Program-made: the position numbers and the translations under genes | Part shown: one piece after another, positions 1 through 8,072 of the stretch | Layout: every line of letters begins with the position of its first letter | Numbering within the stretch: the first letter of the stretch is position 1 | From: Gammaproteobacteria bacterium | Lineage (GTDB): Bacteria > Pseudomonadota > Gammaproteobacteria > Immundisolibacterales > Immundisolibacteraceae | DNA: 9,733 bases | Direction: 5' to 3' | NCBI GenBank assembly: GCA_003526065.1 | Contig: DQBD01000274.1 | Coordinates: forward strand, 1-9,733 | The notes under the pieces: model-generated | The model's database searches: none | What the model was told of the DNA's origin: nothing | The model's input: only the letters and a program-made list of their open reading frames with translations

Positions 1-1641
1 ACCATCAAGGCGCAGAGCGTGAGCCTGCGTTACACCGCCTCTGACGGGCAGGAATACCTGCTGAACTTCATCGATACGCCCGGACACGTCGATTTCTCCT
101 ACGAGGTGTCGCGTTCGCTGGCCGCGTGCGAGGGTGCCCTGCTGGTGGTCGATGCCGCCCAGGGCGTGGAGGCGCAGACCGTCGCCAATTGCTACACCGC
201 CATCGAGCAGGGGCTCGAGGTGGTGCCGGTACTGAACAAGATCGACCTGCCGACCGCCGAGCCCGACCGGGTCAAGCGCGAGATCGAGGAAATCGTCGGC
301 ATCGACGCCGAGGACGCGGTCTGCGTCAGCGCCAAGACCGGTCTGGGTGTGGACGAGCTGCTGGAGGCGCTGATCACGCGCGTTCCGCCGCCGCAGGGTG
401 ATGACGCCGCGCCGCTGCAGGCACTGGTGATCGATTCCTGGTTCGACAATTACCTTGGCGTCGTCGGCCTGATGCGGGTGGTCAACGGCGTGCTGCGTGT
501 CGGCCAGCGCATCCGCGTCATGTCCAGCGGACGGGCGTTCTCGGTCGACAAGCTCGGCGTGTACACGCCCAAGCGGCGCGACGTGGATGCGCTGGGGCCG
601 GGCGAGGTCGGCTTCGTGATCGCCGCCATCAAGGACATCGACGCGCTGCCGGTGGGTGACACCGTCACCGAGGAATCCCGCCAGGCGACCGTGCCGCTGC
701 CCGGATTCCAGCGCGTCAAGCCGCGGGTGTTCGCAGGTCTGTATCCGGTCGACTCGGCCGATTACGAGGATCTGCGCGACGCCCTGCGCAAGTTGCGCCT
801 GAACGACGCGGCACTCAGTTTCGAGCCGGAAACCTCGCAGGCGCTGGGCTTCGGCTTTCGCTGCGGGTTCCTGGGCATGCTGCACATGGAGATCGTGCAG
901 GAGCGCCTGGAGCGCGAGTACAGGCTGGAGCTGATCACCACCGCGCCGACGGTGCTGTACGAGGTGGTCAACCGCGCCGGCGAGGTGCTGATGGTGGACA
1001 ACCCGGCCAACTTGCCGGACCCGTCGGCGCTGGAGGAAATCCGTGAGCCGATCCTGGCGGTCAGCATCCTGGTGCCGCCCGCCTACGTGGGCGCGGTGCT
1101 TGGCCTGTGCGAGGAAAAGCGCGGCCGCCAGCAGCGCATGAATCATCTGGGCGGGCAGATATCGCTGCAGTACGACATTCCGGCGGCCGAGGTGGTGACC
1201 GATTTCTTCGACCGCCTGAAGTCGGTCAGTCGCGGCTTCGCCTCGTTCGAGTACGACTTCGTGCGCTTCGAGCCGGCCGATCTGGTCAAGCTCGACGTGC
1301 TGGTCAACAAGGACAAGGTCGACTCGCTGTCGGTCATCGTGCACCGCCAGACGGCCCCCGCGCGCGGGCGCGAGTTGGTGGCCAAGATGGTGGAGCTGAT
1401 TCCAAAGCAGATGTTCGAGGTGCCGATTCAGGCCGCCATCGGCTCGAAAATCGTCGCCCGCGAGACCGTGCGCGCCATGCGCAAGAACGTCACCGCCAAG
1501 TGCTACGGCGGCGACGTGTCGCGCAAGCGCAAGCTGCTGGAGAAGCAGAAAGAGGGCAAGAAGCGCATGAAGCAGATCGGCAACGTGCAGATTCCGCAGG
1601 AGGCCTTCATGGCGGTGTTGCACACCGGCAAGGATAAGTGA
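1..1641 (+). CDS. lepA: Elongation factor 4 (LepA) GTPase, 5'-truncated by window edge
   Basis: LepA/EF4 is a ribosome-binding translational GTPase, proposed to act in back-translocation and 30S biogenesis. The frame is open from base 1 and ends in TGA at 1639-1641, giving 546 residues. By comparison with the 599-residue E. coli protein, about 52 N-terminal residues, including the P-loop, lie outside the window. Visible in window numbering: the G3 motif DTPGH at residues 25-29, the G4 motif NKID at 79-82, a SAKTG-type G5 motif near 104, the beta-barrel domain II segment beginning with [11 protein letters not shown], and the domain III signature [15 protein letters not shown] (about 283-297). 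The LepA-specific C-terminal domain follows, with the basic stretch [15 protein letters not shown] near the end. That tail distinguishes LepA from EF-G and TypA. Its stop overlaps the lepB start, as expected for the conserved lepA-lepB operon. Family assignment is very secure. Confidence 0.98.
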   Translation, partial: TIKAQSVSLRYTASDGQEYLLNFIDTPGHVDFSYEVSRSLAACEGALLVVDAAQGVEAQTVANCYTAIEQGLEVVPVLNKIDLPTAEPDRVKREIEEIVGIDAEDAVCVSAKTGLGVDELLEALITRVPPPQGDDAAPLQALVIDSWFDNYLGVVGLMRVVNGVLRVGQRIRVMSSGRAFSVDKLGVYTPKRRDVDALGPGEVGFVIAAIKDIDALPVGDTVTEESRQATVPLPGFQRVKPRVFAGLYPVDSADYEDLRDALRKLRLNDAALSFEPETSQALGFGFRCGFLGMLHMEIVQERLEREYRLELITTAPTVLYEVVNRAGEVLMVDNPANLPDPSALEEIREPILAVSILVPPAYVGAVLGLCEEKRGRQQRMNHLGGQISLQYDIPAAEVVTDFFDRLKSVSRGFASFEYDFVRFEPADLVKLDVLVNKDKVDSLSVIVHRQTAPARGRELVAKMVELIPKQMFEVPIQAAIGSKIVARETVRAMRKNVTAKCYGGDVSRKRKLLEKQKEGKKRMKQIGNVQIPQEAFMAVLHTGKDK

Positions 1642-2408
1642 CGGTGGATTTCGCGCTGCTGCTGTTCGTGCTGCTGGTGGTCAGCGGGCTGATCTGGCTG
1701 GTGGACGAAATCTGGCTGGCGCGTCATCGCACGGCCAGCGGCGGCGTCGATGCGCCCATGCCGTGGTGGGTGGAGTACGGGCGCTCGTTCTTTCCCGTCA
1801 TCCTGGCCGTGTTCCTGCTGCGTTCGTTTCTGGTGGAACCGTTTCGCATTCCCTCGGGGTCCATGATTCCCACCCTGCACGTGGGTGATTTCATTCTGGT
1901 CAACAAGTTCACCTACGGCATTCGCCTGCCGGTGATCGACAAGAAGGTCATCGACATCGGTGTCCCGCAGCGCGGCGACGTGGTGGTTTTCCGTTACCCG
2001 CCGGAGCCGAGCACCGACTACATCAAGCGTGTCGTCGGCGTGCCGGGCGATCGCATCGGCTACTACGATCGCGTCCTGTACGTGAACGGCGAGCCGGTGA
2101 CCGAACGGGTCAAGGCGCAGGCGCTGCGTGAGGACGGGCAGGAGGTGCTGCGGGTGCCCGAGCAACTCGGCGAGCACCGTTACCAGGTGCAGTGGGTGCC
2201 GCAGCGGTCGAGCCGGCAGGGGGAGGTGGTGGTGCCGCCGGGCACCTACTTCGTGCTGGGCGACAATCGCGACAACAGCAAGGACAGCCGTTACTGGGGG
2301 TTCGTGCCGGACGAGAACCTGGTCGGCAAGGCGTTTTTCATCTGGATGAGTTGGGACAGTCAGCGTTTTGCCGTCGACTGGCGCCGCATCGGCAGCGCCA
2401 TCCCCTGA
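1638..2408 (+). CDS. lepB: Signal peptidase I
   Basis: Type I signal peptidase of the inner membrane. It cleaves signal peptides from exported preproteins with a Ser/Lys dyad whose active site faces the periplasm. It has 256 residues; E. coli LepB has 324, and shorter forms are common in other proteobacteria. Two hydrophobic segments (about 5-23 and 52-66) precede the catalytic domain. Box B contains SGSMIPT with nucleophile Ser75, box D contains [11 protein letters not shown] with general base Lys130, and box E is [14 protein letters not shown] at 208-221. The GTG start at 1638 is embedded in the lepA stop (GTGA, 4-bp overlap). An AAGGA sits only 3 nt upstream, so expression probably depends on coupling to lepA. 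The GTG start is preferred because later ATG starts would remove the first membrane segment. Confidence 0.97.
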   Translation: MTVDFALLLFVLLVVSGLIWLVDEIWLARHRTASGGVDAPMPWWVEYGRSFFPVILAVFLLRSFLVEPFRIPSGSMIPTLHVGDFILVNKFTYGIRLPVIDKKVIDIGVPQRGDVVVFRYPPEPSTDYIKRVVGVPGDRIGYYDRVLYVNGEPVTERVKAQALREDGQEVLRVPEQLGEHRYQVQWVPQRSSRQGEVVVPPGTYFVLGDNRDNSKDSRYWGFVPDENLVGKAFFIWMSWDSQRFAVDWRRIGSAIP

Positions 2409-2432
2409 GGTCGGCCCGTTGGCGATCTGGTT

Positions 2433-2438
2433 GATAAT
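2433..2438 (+). promoter_or_regulatory. Candidate -10 box upstream of DUF4845-rnc cluster
   Basis: GATAAT matches the sigma-70 -10 consensus at five of six positions, inside the 74-bp lepB-DUF4845 gap, the longest gap in the plus-strand cluster. I find no convincing -35 at 16-18 bp upstream and no TGn extension. It would put the transcript start near 2445, leaving a leader of roughly 38 nt. It is suggestive only, and lepA read-through could also supply the downstream genes. Confidence 0.28.
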
Positions 2439-2446
2439 GCCCGCGT

Positions 2447-2462
2447 GGCCGTTGGGGCGGCC
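2447..2462 (+). repeat. Short hairpin in DUF4845 leader
   Basis: GGCCG (2447-2451) and CGGCC (2458-2462) are perfect complements around a TTGGGG loop, giving a 5-bp all-GC stem just before the DUF4845 ribosome binding site. No T-run follows, so it is not an intrinsic terminator. In a GC-rich genome such a short stem can arise by chance. Confidence 0.3.
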
Positions 2463-2468
2463 TGCTAC

Positions 2469-2474
2469 AGGGAG
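2469..2474 (+). promoter_or_regulatory. Ribosome binding site for DUF4845 gene
   Basis: AGGGAG lies 8 nt before the ATG at 2483. It is one of the clearest Shine-Dalgarno sequences in the plus-strand cluster. It fixes the start of the small membrane protein gene and shows that this gene, unlike its coupled neighbours, can initiate independently. Confidence 0.65.
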
Positions 2475-2482
2475 AACGTGAC

Positions 2483-2875
2483 ATGCAGAATCTGCGCGCT
2501 GCTCGCCAGGGTGGCTGGTCCTTTTTTTCGCTGATTGCCCTGGTGGCCCTTGGCGTTTTGTTTTTCATCATCGGCATGGCGATGTATCCGGGCTATTACG
2601 AGGCCTTCGCCGTGCGCAAGGCGGTCAATTCGCTCGAGGAAGAAATCACCATCGGCCAGATGGGCAAGCCGGCCATCTGGAGGCTGCTGGAAAAGCGGTT
2701 CGACATGAGTGGCCTGTACACGCCGACGCCCCAGCGCGACGACCTGACGGTGCAGTACGACAAGCGGACCGGCAAGAAAGTCATCGCCGTCGAATACGAC
2801 TACAGCGCGCCGCTGTTCTACAACATCAGCGTGGTGATGCACTTCAAGCACGAGATTCAGGTCGAGGGCAGTTGA
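2483..2875 (+). CDS. DUF4845 family small membrane protein
   Basis: Conserved protein of unknown function, 130 residues. A short basic N-terminus (residues 1-11) is followed by one strongly hydrophobic segment (about 13-34, rich in Phe, Leu and Ile). The soluble remainder of about 95 residues contains a YPGYYEAF motif right after the membrane segment and EYDYSAPLFYNISVVMHF near the end. By the positive-inside rule the basic N-terminus should be cytoplasmic and the C-terminal domain periplasmic. This matches DUF4845, a family I know as recurring between lepB and rnc in gamma- and betaproteobacteria. That position is the main support for the assignment. The start is set by the AGGGAG at 2469-2474. 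The stop overlaps the rnc TTG start by 4 bp, tying its translation to RNase III. No enzymatic motif is visible and no function should be assigned. Confidence 0.88.
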   Translation: MQNLRAARQGGWSFFSLIALVALGVLFFIIGMAMYPGYYEAFAVRKAVNSLEEEITIGQMGKPAIWRLLEKRFDMSGLYTPTPQRDDLTVQYDKRTGKKVIAVEYDYSAPLFYNISVVMHFKHEIQVEGS

Positions 2876-3555
2876 CCACCGACCCATTGGATTTGCTGCA
2901 ACTGCGGCTTGGCCATCGTTTTGGCGACCCAGCCCTGTTGCGGCGTGCACTGACGCACCGCAGCGCGCGCCGTCAGCACAACGAGCGCCTGGAATTTCTC
3001 GGTGACGCACTGCTCGGTTTTCTAGTGGCCGAGGTGCTCACACAGCGTTTTGGTCAGGCCACCGAGGGTGAGCTGACGCGGTCGCGTGCCCGGCTGGTGA
3101 GTGGTGAGGCGCTGGCGTCGCTGGCAACGGAACTGCGCCTGGGCGAGTTTCTCGAACTGGGCGCCGGCGAGCGCAAGAGCGGCGGCCAGCGCCGGGCCTC
3201 CATCCTGGCGGACGCGTTCGAGGCGCTGATCTGCGCCGTGTATCTGGACGCCGGGCTCGACACCTGCCGCGCGCTGGTATTGCGGCTGTTCGCCGAGCCG
3301 CTGGAGCGCCTGCAGCCGGGTGAGGCGCTCAAGGACCCCAAGACCCGCCTGCAGGAGTGGCTGCAGAGCCGGGCGCTGGAGCGTCCGAAATATCAATTGC
3401 GCAGTGAGCGCGAACATGGCGGCGTGTGGCAGTTCGAGGTGGAATGCCAGGTGGCGGCCCTGCCCGGGTCGGTCAGCGGTTGTGGCGGCACGCGCCGGGC
3501 CGCCGAACAGGCCGCCGCCGCCGTCGCCCTGGAGCGTTTGCAAGGTCATGCCTGA
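2872..3555 (+). CDS. rnc: Ribonuclease III
   Basis: Double-strand-specific endoribonuclease that processes the 30S pre-rRNA and regulates some mRNAs, in the cytoplasm as a homodimer. It has 227 residues, matching E. coli at 226. The signature NERLEFLGD occupies residues 37-45, and the second acidic cluster ILADAFEALI occupies 111-120. The metal-binding and catalytic residues Glu38, Glu41, Asp45, Glu65, Asp114 and Glu117 all fall at their E. coli numbers. A C-terminal double-stranded RNA-binding domain covers about residues 155-225, from DPKTRLQEWLQ to the AAEQAAAAVALERL helix. The start is TTG at 2872 overlapping the DUF4845 stop (TTGA). The agreement in catalytic-residue numbering strongly supports this start despite the rare codon. 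A GAGGG sits 3 nt upstream. The rare start plus overlap suggests low, coupled expression. Confidence 0.97.
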   Translation: MTTDPLDLLQLRLGHRFGDPALLRRALTHRSARRQHNERLEFLGDALLGFLVAEVLTQRFGQATEGELTRSRARLVSGEALASLATELRLGEFLELGAGERKSGGQRRASILADAFEALICAVYLDAGLDTCRALVLRLFAEPLERLQPGEALKDPKTRLQEWLQSRALERPKYQLRSEREHGGVWQFEVECQVAALPGSVSGCGGTRRAAEQAAAAVALERLQGHA

Positions 3556-4465
3556 TTCAATGTCCGACAACATGCCGGTGCAGCGCGCCGGGTACGTGGC
3601 CATCGTTGGCCGGCCCAATGTGGGCAAGTCGACGCTGCTGAACCGATTGGTCGGCCAGAAGCTGGCCATCACCTCGTCCAAGCCCCAGACCACGCGGCAT
3701 CGCCTGCTCGGTATCCGCACCGAGGATGGCGTGCAGGCGGTGTTCGTCGACACGCCCGGCATCCATCCCGGCCGCGGGCGGGCCCTGAACCGCTACCTGA
3801 ACCGCACCGCCACCGGCGCGCTCGAGGGGGTGGATCTGGTGCTCATGGTGGTGCAGGGCACGCACTGGACGGCCGAGGACGCGCGTGTGCTGGAATTGGT
3901 CAAGGCCAGCGGGCGACCGGCGGTGGCGGTGATCAACAAGATCGACCTGGTGCCGGACAAGGCCCAGCTGCTGGCGCAGATGGAGCGCCTGGGCGCGGCC
4001 GGCTGTTTTGCCGAAATCGTGCCGGTGTCGGCACGCAAGGGCAGCAATGTCGATAGCCTGGCGCAGGTGGTCGGCCGCCGGCTGCCGCCCGGTGAGGCGC
4101 TGTTTCCGGAAGACCAGGTCACCGACCGCAGCCTGAGCTTCATGGCTGCCGAACTGGTGCGCGAGAAGCTGATGCGGCACCTGCGCGACGAACTGCCGTA
4201 CGTGTGCACCGTGGCGGTCGAGAGCTTCGTCGAGCAGCCGGAGCAGACCGAGATCAGCGCCATCATCTGGGTCGAGCGGCCCAGCCACAAGGGCATCGTC
4301 ATCGGCAAGGGCGGTGCGATGCTCAAGCAGGTCGGCACCGAGGCCCGCGCCGATCTGGAAAAGCTGCTGGAAACGCACGTGTTCCTGCAACTGGTCGTGC
4401 GCGAGAAGAGCGGCTGGACCGACGACGACGTGGCGCTGCGCACGCTCGGCTACCAGGCCGAGTAG
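3548..4465 (+). CDS. era: GTPase Era
   Basis: Essential Ras-like GTPase that binds the 3' end of 16S rRNA and assists 30S subunit maturation. It has 305 residues, close to the 301 of E. coli. G1 is GRPNVGKS at 21-28, the switch I region contains TTRHR at 48-52, G3 is DTPG at 68-71, G4 is NKID at 130-133, and G5 is the SA of SARKG at 161-165. The C-terminal KH domain has its RNA-binding loop GKGG at 253-256, and the protein ends with the family-typical KSGWTDDDVALRTLGY. I chose ATG 3548, which overlaps the end of rnc by 8 bp. In-frame ATGs at 3560 and 3572 would give proteins 4 or 8 residues shorter, and no ribosome binding site clearly decides among them. Placement next to rnc fits their joint role in rRNA maturation. 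Confidence 0.97.
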   Translation: MPDSMSDNMPVQRAGYVAIVGRPNVGKSTLLNRLVGQKLAITSSKPQTTRHRLLGIRTEDGVQAVFVDTPGIHPGRGRALNRYLNRTATGALEGVDLVLMVVQGTHWTAEDARVLELVKASGRPAVAVINKIDLVPDKAQLLAQMERLGAAGCFAEIVPVSARKGSNVDSLAQVVGRRLPPGEALFPEDQVTDRSLSFMAAELVREKLMRHLRDELPYVCTVAVESFVEQPEQTEISAIIWVERPSHKGIVIGKGGAMLKQVGTEARADLEKLLETHVFLQLVVREKSGWTDDDVALRTLGYQAE

Positions 4466-4467
4466 CC

Positions 4468-4471
4468 GGAG
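4468..4471 (+). promoter_or_regulatory. Ribosome binding site for recO
   Basis: GGAG lies 6 nt before the recO ATG in the 12-bp gap after the era stop. It supports ATG 4478 as the start and an independent initiation event here. Confidence 0.6.
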
Positions 4472-4477
4472 CGGGTA

Positions 4478-5209
4478 ATGGCAGTCGCCTCCCCGGCCGC
4501 CCCTGCCCAGGTGCTGCTGCAGCCGGCGTACCTGCTGCACCGGCGGCCCTACCGTGACACCAGCCTGCTGCTGGAGTGCTTCACGCGCGACTACGGCCGG
4601 ATCGGCCTGGTGGCGCGCGGCGGGCGCGGGCGGTTGGCCGGTGTGCTGCAGCCGTTCACGCCGTTGCTGCTGTCCTGGAGCGGCGGTGGTGACCTGAAGA
4701 CCCTGACCCTGGCCGAGCCAGACGGGTACGCCGACCCGCTGCGCGGCGTCGCCCTGGCGGCCGGGTTCTACCTGAACGAACTGCTGTTGCGCGGCTGCGC
4801 CCGGCTGGACAGCCATCCGCCGGTGTATGCGGCCTATGCCCGGGCGCTGGCCGCGTTGCACGGCCCGGTCGTCGAGCCGGTGCTGCGCCGCTTCGAGCGC
4901 GATCTGCTGGCCGGGCTAGGCTATGGCCTGCTGCTGGAGCATGCTGCCGATGGCGCCGCCATCGCGTCGGACGGCCGTTACCACTACCGGCCGGAACACG
5001 GCGCCGTGCCGGCGGCGGACGGTGACCTGAGCGGCGCGGCGCTGCTCGCCCTGCAGCACGACACCCTGGACGACCCGGCCCACTGGCCGGCACTCAAGCG
5101 GCTGCTGCGCTCACAGTTGCGTTGGCATTTCGGCGACCGGCCGCTGAAAAGCCGTGCCCTCTACCACGCCATTGCCGGGCCTGCGTCCGGCGAACCGAAG
5201 CACCCATGA
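4478..5209 (+). CDS. recO: DNA repair protein RecO
   Basis: RecO works with RecR (and RecF) in the RecF pathway. It displaces SSB, loads RecA on gapped DNA and anneals single strands. The 243 residues match E. coli RecO (242). The N-terminal OB-fold runs from about residue 12 to 82 and includes [20 protein letters not shown] and the GLVARGGRG turn. The helical domain includes [10 protein letters not shown] (97-106) and [16 protein letters not shown] (139-154). The C-terminal [13 protein letters not shown] (220-232) is typical of the proteobacterial family. Only two cysteines are present (34 and 107), so it lacks the four-cysteine zinc motif seen in some other bacterial RecO proteins. The ATG at 4478 has a GGAG 6 nt upstream. 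The stop overlaps the pdxJ start (ATGA). The position between era and pdxJ is itself diagnostic. Confidence 0.95.
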   Translation: MAVASPAAPAQVLLQPAYLLHRRPYRDTSLLLECFTRDYGRIGLVARGGRGRLAGVLQPFTPLLLSWSGGGDLKTLTLAEPDGYADPLRGVALAAGFYLNELLLRGCARLDSHPPVYAAYARALAALHGPVVEPVLRRFERDLLAGLGYGLLLEHAADGAAIASDGRYHYRPEHGAVPAADGDLSGAALLALQHDTLDDPAHWPALKRLLRSQLRWHFGDRPLKSRALYHAIAGPASGEPKHP

Positions 5210-5955
5210 CAGACCCTTCCACTGCCCGGCCACCGCTGCTGGGCGTCAACATCGACCACGTCGCCACCCTGCGCCAGGCGCGTCATACGGCCTATCCGGC
5301 ACCGCTGGATGCCGCCGTGGAGGCGCTGGCCGGGGGGGCCGATTTCATCACCGTGCACCTGCGCGAGGATCGCCGGCACATCCAGGATGCGGACGTGGCG
5401 GCACTGCGCGAGCGGCTGACCTGCCGGCTGAACCTGGAGATGGCGGTCACCGACGAGATGGTGGCCGTGGCCGAGCGCCTGCGTCCGTCAGATTGCTGCC
5501 TGGTACCGGAGCGGCGCGAGGAGCTGACCACCGAGGGCGGGCTCGACGTGGCCGGCCAGGAGGCACGGGTGGCCGCGGCCGTCGAGCGCCTATCCGCTGC
5601 CGGGATAAAGGTGTCGCTGTTCATCGATCCGCAGCCGCAGCAGTTGGCAGCGGCCCGGCGCTGTGGCGCGCCGCTGGTGGAGTTGCACACCGGCCGCTAC
5701 GCCGAGATGGCAGACGCCACCGGGCAGGCAGCGGAGCTGTCGCGCATCCGGGCCGCCGTGACCGAGGGGCGTGCGTTGGGGCTTACCGTCAACGCCGGGC
5801 ACGGCCTCAACCTGGACAACGTGGCCGCCATTGCCGCCCTGCCGGGGCTGGCCGAACTCAACATCGGCCACGCGCTGGTGGCGCGCGCCGTGTTCGTCGG
5901 CCTGCGCACCGCGGTGGCGGAGATGGTGCAGGCCATTGCCCGGGCGCGGCCGTGA
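5206..5955 (+). CDS. pdxJ: Pyridoxine 5'-phosphate synthase
   Basis: Condenses 3-amino-1-hydroxyacetone 1-phosphate with 1-deoxy-D-xylulose 5-phosphate to pyridoxine 5'-phosphate, the last ring-closing step of the DXP-dependent vitamin B6 pathway. It is a cytoplasmic TIM-barrel enzyme of 249 residues. Motifs in order: [14 protein letters not shown] (13-26), the substrate-binding [12 protein letters not shown] (48-59) with His51, LNLEMA (75-80) with Glu78, the phosphate loop region ELHTGRY (159-165), VNAGHGLN (195-202) with His199, and ELNIGHALV (217-225). His51, Glu78 and His199 correspond to E. coli His45, Glu72 and His193 with a constant offset of six. The ATG at 5206 overlaps the recO stop (ATGA). 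No strong ribosome binding site is visible, so coupling to recO is likely. A run of seven G at 5332-5338 lies in the intact frame. Confidence 0.98.
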   Translation: MTDPSTARPPLLGVNIDHVATLRQARHTAYPAPLDAAVEALAGGADFITVHLREDRRHIQDADVAALRERLTCRLNLEMAVTDEMVAVAERLRPSDCCLVPERREELTTEGGLDVAGQEARVAAAVERLSAAGIKVSLFIDPQPQQLAAARRCGAPLVELHTGRYAEMADATGQAAELSRIRAAVTEGRALGLTVNAGHGLNLDNVAAIAALPGLAELNIGHALVARAVFVGLRTAVAEMVQAIARARP

Positions 5956-6332
5956 TCGCCGGCATCGGCGTCGACATCGTCGCCGTGGCGCGCATTGCGC
6001 GCCTGATCGAGCAGCACGGCGAGCATTTCGCGCGCCGCCTGCTGGCCGTATCCGAATTCGACGACTACCGCGCTGCGCCGGCGCCGGCGGCCTTCATGGC
6101 CAAGCGCTTCGCCGCCAAGGAGGCCTTCGGCAAGGCCCTGGGCACCGGCATCGCGCGGGGCGTGACGCTGCCGCAGATTGCCGTGCGACACGATGACGCC
6201 GGCCGGCCGCTGCTGGAGCTGTCCGGCGCGGCGGCCGAGCACTGCGCGCGGCGCAACATCGTTGCCTGGCATCTGAGCCTGGCCGATGAGCGCGACCATG
6301 CGGTGGCGATGGTGGTACTGGAGACGACCTGA
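5952..6332 (+). CDS. acpS: Holo-[acyl-carrier-protein] synthase
   Basis: Transfers the 4'-phosphopantetheine arm from coenzyme A to the serine of apo-ACP, activating the carrier of fatty acid synthesis. It is small (126 residues, E. coli 126) and usually trimeric. The N-terminal GIGVDIV (4-10) carries the Mg-binding Asp8. The central [20 protein letters not shown] (48-67) carries the second metal ligand Glu57. The C-terminal [14 protein letters not shown] (109-122) is the last family block. The GTG start at 5952 overlaps the pdxJ stop (GTGA) and has no recognisable Shine-Dalgarno, implying coupled translation. pdxJ-acpS adjacency is standard in gammaproteobacteria. It is the last gene of the plus-strand cluster. 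Its stop is only 31 bp from the stop of the convergent antiporter gene, and no hairpin with a T-run is visible there. Confidence 0.97.
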   Translation: MIAGIGVDIVAVARIARLIEQHGEHFARRLLAVSEFDDYRAAPAPAAFMAKRFAAKEAFGKALGTGIARGVTLPQIAVRHDDAGRPLLELSGAAAEHCARRNIVAWHLSLADERDHAVAMVVLETT

Positions 6333-6363
6333 GGCGCACCGGCAGCCCCGGACGCATCGTTAC

Positions 6364-8049
6364 TCAGGAAACGGTCTTTTCCAGCAGCCGCTCGCGCTGG
6401 CTGGCCTCCGGGCCCTGCGGTGGGCGGGTGATCAGGTCCACGGCCTCGGCGGCGGCGTCGGCCGCCGGCAGCAGGATCAGGTCGATGTCGCGGGCGCGCA
6501 AGGCGGGCAGGTCGTCCGACTGGTGGATGGCCACGGCGATGCGCTCGCGGTAGCCGTGATTGCGCAGGGCGTCGACCAGCGCCAGGCGTGGGTCGTCGTG
6601 CGTCAGGCTGCCACCGTGCACCGGAATGGCGCACACCACCCACCGGGCGCCGGCCAGCGGCAGGGCCTTGCCGAAGTCCGGGTCGGCGGCATCGCCGTAA
6701 TGGGCGGCCAGGCCGCGGCTTCGCCAGCGGGCGACCATCTCGGGGTCGAAGTCCACCCCCAGCACGCTCAGGCCGCGTGTGCGCAGGCCCTCGGCGATGG
6801 CCGTGCCGTAGCGGCCGAGGCCGAACAGGATGACATCCGCCGGCGCCGGTGCTTCGCTGGGCGCCTGTCGGCGCGGGCTGTCGTTGGCGATGCGTGCCAG
6901 CAGCGGTTCGACGCGGCTGTACAGACTGCCCGAGTAGGTCACCAGGTATGTGCTGACGCCGATGCTGACCAGGCCGACCACCGTGATCAGGGCCTGCGCG
7001 GTGGCGTCCAGCACGCCGGCCTGCAGTGCCAGTGCGGCCAGGATCAGCGAAAACTCGCTGATCTGCGCCAGTGTCACGCCGGCCATGAAGGCGGTGCGCC
7101 GGCCATAGCCGGCCGCCAGCAGGATGGGCAGCACGATCAGCGGCTTTCCGACCAGCACGAACACGGACAGTGCCAGCGCCGGCAGCCACTGGCCGTGCAG
7201 GGCGCCGACGTCCAGGCTGGCGCCCAGGCTGACGAAGAAAAACAGCAGCAAGAAGTCCCGCACGCTGGCCAGGCGCGAGGCCAGCGCCTCGCGAAACGGC
7301 GTGGCCGCCAGCGCCACTCCGGCCAGCAAGCCGCCCAGTTCCTTGCCCAGGCCGAAGGTATCGGCCAGGCCGGCCAGCAGCGCCGCCCAGGCCAGGGCGA
7401 AGGTAACCAGCAGTTCCGGCGAGCGGGCCAGGCGCGCCAGCAGTCCCTGCGCCAGAAAGCGCATGAACAGCAGCACCAGTACCAGCAGTCCGGTACCGCC
7501 CAGCGCCGCGTAGGTGAGGCTGCCCTCGGCGCCGCGCATGCCGGCCAGCAGGCCCATCAGTACCACCACCAGCAGATCCTGGGCGATCAGCAGGCCGAGC
7601 GCCACGCGGCCGTGCAGCGAGTCGACCTCGCCCTTGTCCCACAGCAGCTTGATGACGATGATGGTGCTGGAAAACGTCAGTGCCAGGCCGATGGCCGCCG
7701 CCGTCTGCGGCGGCTGGCCGAGCGCCAGCGCCAGGCCAGTGCCCACGAGCGTGGTGAGCAGGACCTGGGCGCCGCCGGTGGCCAGGGCCACCGGTCCCAG
7801 CGTGCGCAGCAGGCCGGGGTCGAGCTTGAGTCCGACCAGAAACAGCAGCACCGCCACACCGAGTTCGCCGAGCACCTGCACGTGCGCGGCATTGGACACC
7901 ACGCCCAGGGCATCGGGGCCGGCGATGATGCCGGCAACGATGAACGCGACGATCAGCGGCTGACGCAGCCATTGGCCGGCGAAGCCCAGCGCCGCGCCCA
8001 GCACCAGCAGCGCGGTGATCTCGTGAAAGGCGGTGTGGCTGGCGGTCAT
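6364..8049 (-). CDS. Kef-type cation:proton antiporter (CPA2) with RCK domain
   Basis: Inner-membrane monovalent cation:proton antiporter of the CPA2/KefB-GerN type, probably exporting K+ or Na+ against H+. It has 561 residues. About twelve hydrophobic segments span residues 10-380, including AFIVAGIIAGP (35-45), TFSSTIIVIK (125-134) and AQDLL (156-160), where Gln157-Asp158 is the expected ion/proton-binding pair. GVTLAQISEFSLIL (324-337) is another typical block. The C-terminal TrkA-N/RCK domain (about 404-535) has the nucleotide loop GLGRYG (410-415) and Asp433, which should select NAD(H). No TrkA-C domain follows. Start: ATG at 8049, since the frame extends upstream without other credible starts or homology; no Shine-Dalgarno is evident. 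It lies downstream of hemJ after a 127-bp palindrome-rich gap. The exact ion and physiological role (pH, K+ or electrophile response) cannot be read from sequence. No KefF/KefG partner gene is in view. Confidence 0.9.
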   Translation of the reverse strand: MTASHTAFHEITALLVLGAALGFAGQWLRQPLIVAFIVAGIIAGPDALGVVSNAAHVQVLGELGVAVLLFLVGLKLDPGLLRTLGPVALATGGAQVLLTTLVGTGLALALGQPPQTAAAIGLALTFSSTIIVIKLLWDKGEVDSLHGRVALGLLIAQDLLVVVLMGLLAGMRGAEGSLTYAALGGTGLLVLVLLFMRFLAQGLLARLARSPELLVTFALAWAALLAGLADTFGLGKELGGLLAGVALAATPFREALASRLASVRDFLLLFFFVSLGASLDVGALHGQWLPALALSVFVLVGKPLIVLPILLAAGYGRRTAFMAGVTLAQISEFSLILAALALQAGVLDATAQALITVVGLVSIGVSTYLVTYSGSLYSRVEPLLARIANDSPRRQAPSEAPAPADVILFGLGRYGTAIAEGLRTRGLSVLGVDFDPEMVARWRSRGLAAHYGDAADPDFGKALPLAGARWVVCAIPVHGGSLTHDDPRLALVDALRNHGYRERIAVAIHQSDDLPALRARDIDLILLPAADAAAEAVDLITRPPQGPEASQRERLLEKTVS

Positions 8050-8072
8050 GTCGGCGTGCGCAACGTTGGGTA

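Noticed and set aside
2522..2528. Run of seven T in the DUF4845 gene as a slippage site or terminator
   Set aside because: It encodes the start of the hydrophobic segment (Phe-Phe), has no preceding GC hairpin, and the frame is intact.
3557..4861. 434-codon minus-strand open frame across era and recO
   Set aside because: Gln/His/Arg-rich shadow of two well-supported plus-strand genes. It has no domain and crosses a gene boundary.
5122..5205. N-terminal extension of pdxJ into recO
   Set aside because: The PdxJ family starts near ATG 5206, which forms the ATGA overlap. The extension reads recO out of frame.
5332..5338. Run of seven G in pdxJ as a phase-variation tract
   Set aside because: It encodes the Gly-Gly of a conserved TIM-barrel segment in an intact frame. 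Seven G is unremarkable at this GC content, and pdxJ is not a gene expected to phase vary.
5154..5951. N-terminal extension of acpS to 392 residues
   Set aside because: The extension is an out-of-frame reading of pdxJ. AcpS is about 126 residues and its family N-terminus begins exactly at GTG 5952.
6333..6363. Possible bidirectional terminator between convergent acpS and antiporter genes
   Set aside because: The 31 bp show only a weak GC pairing and no T-run on either strand, so no intrinsic terminator can be called.
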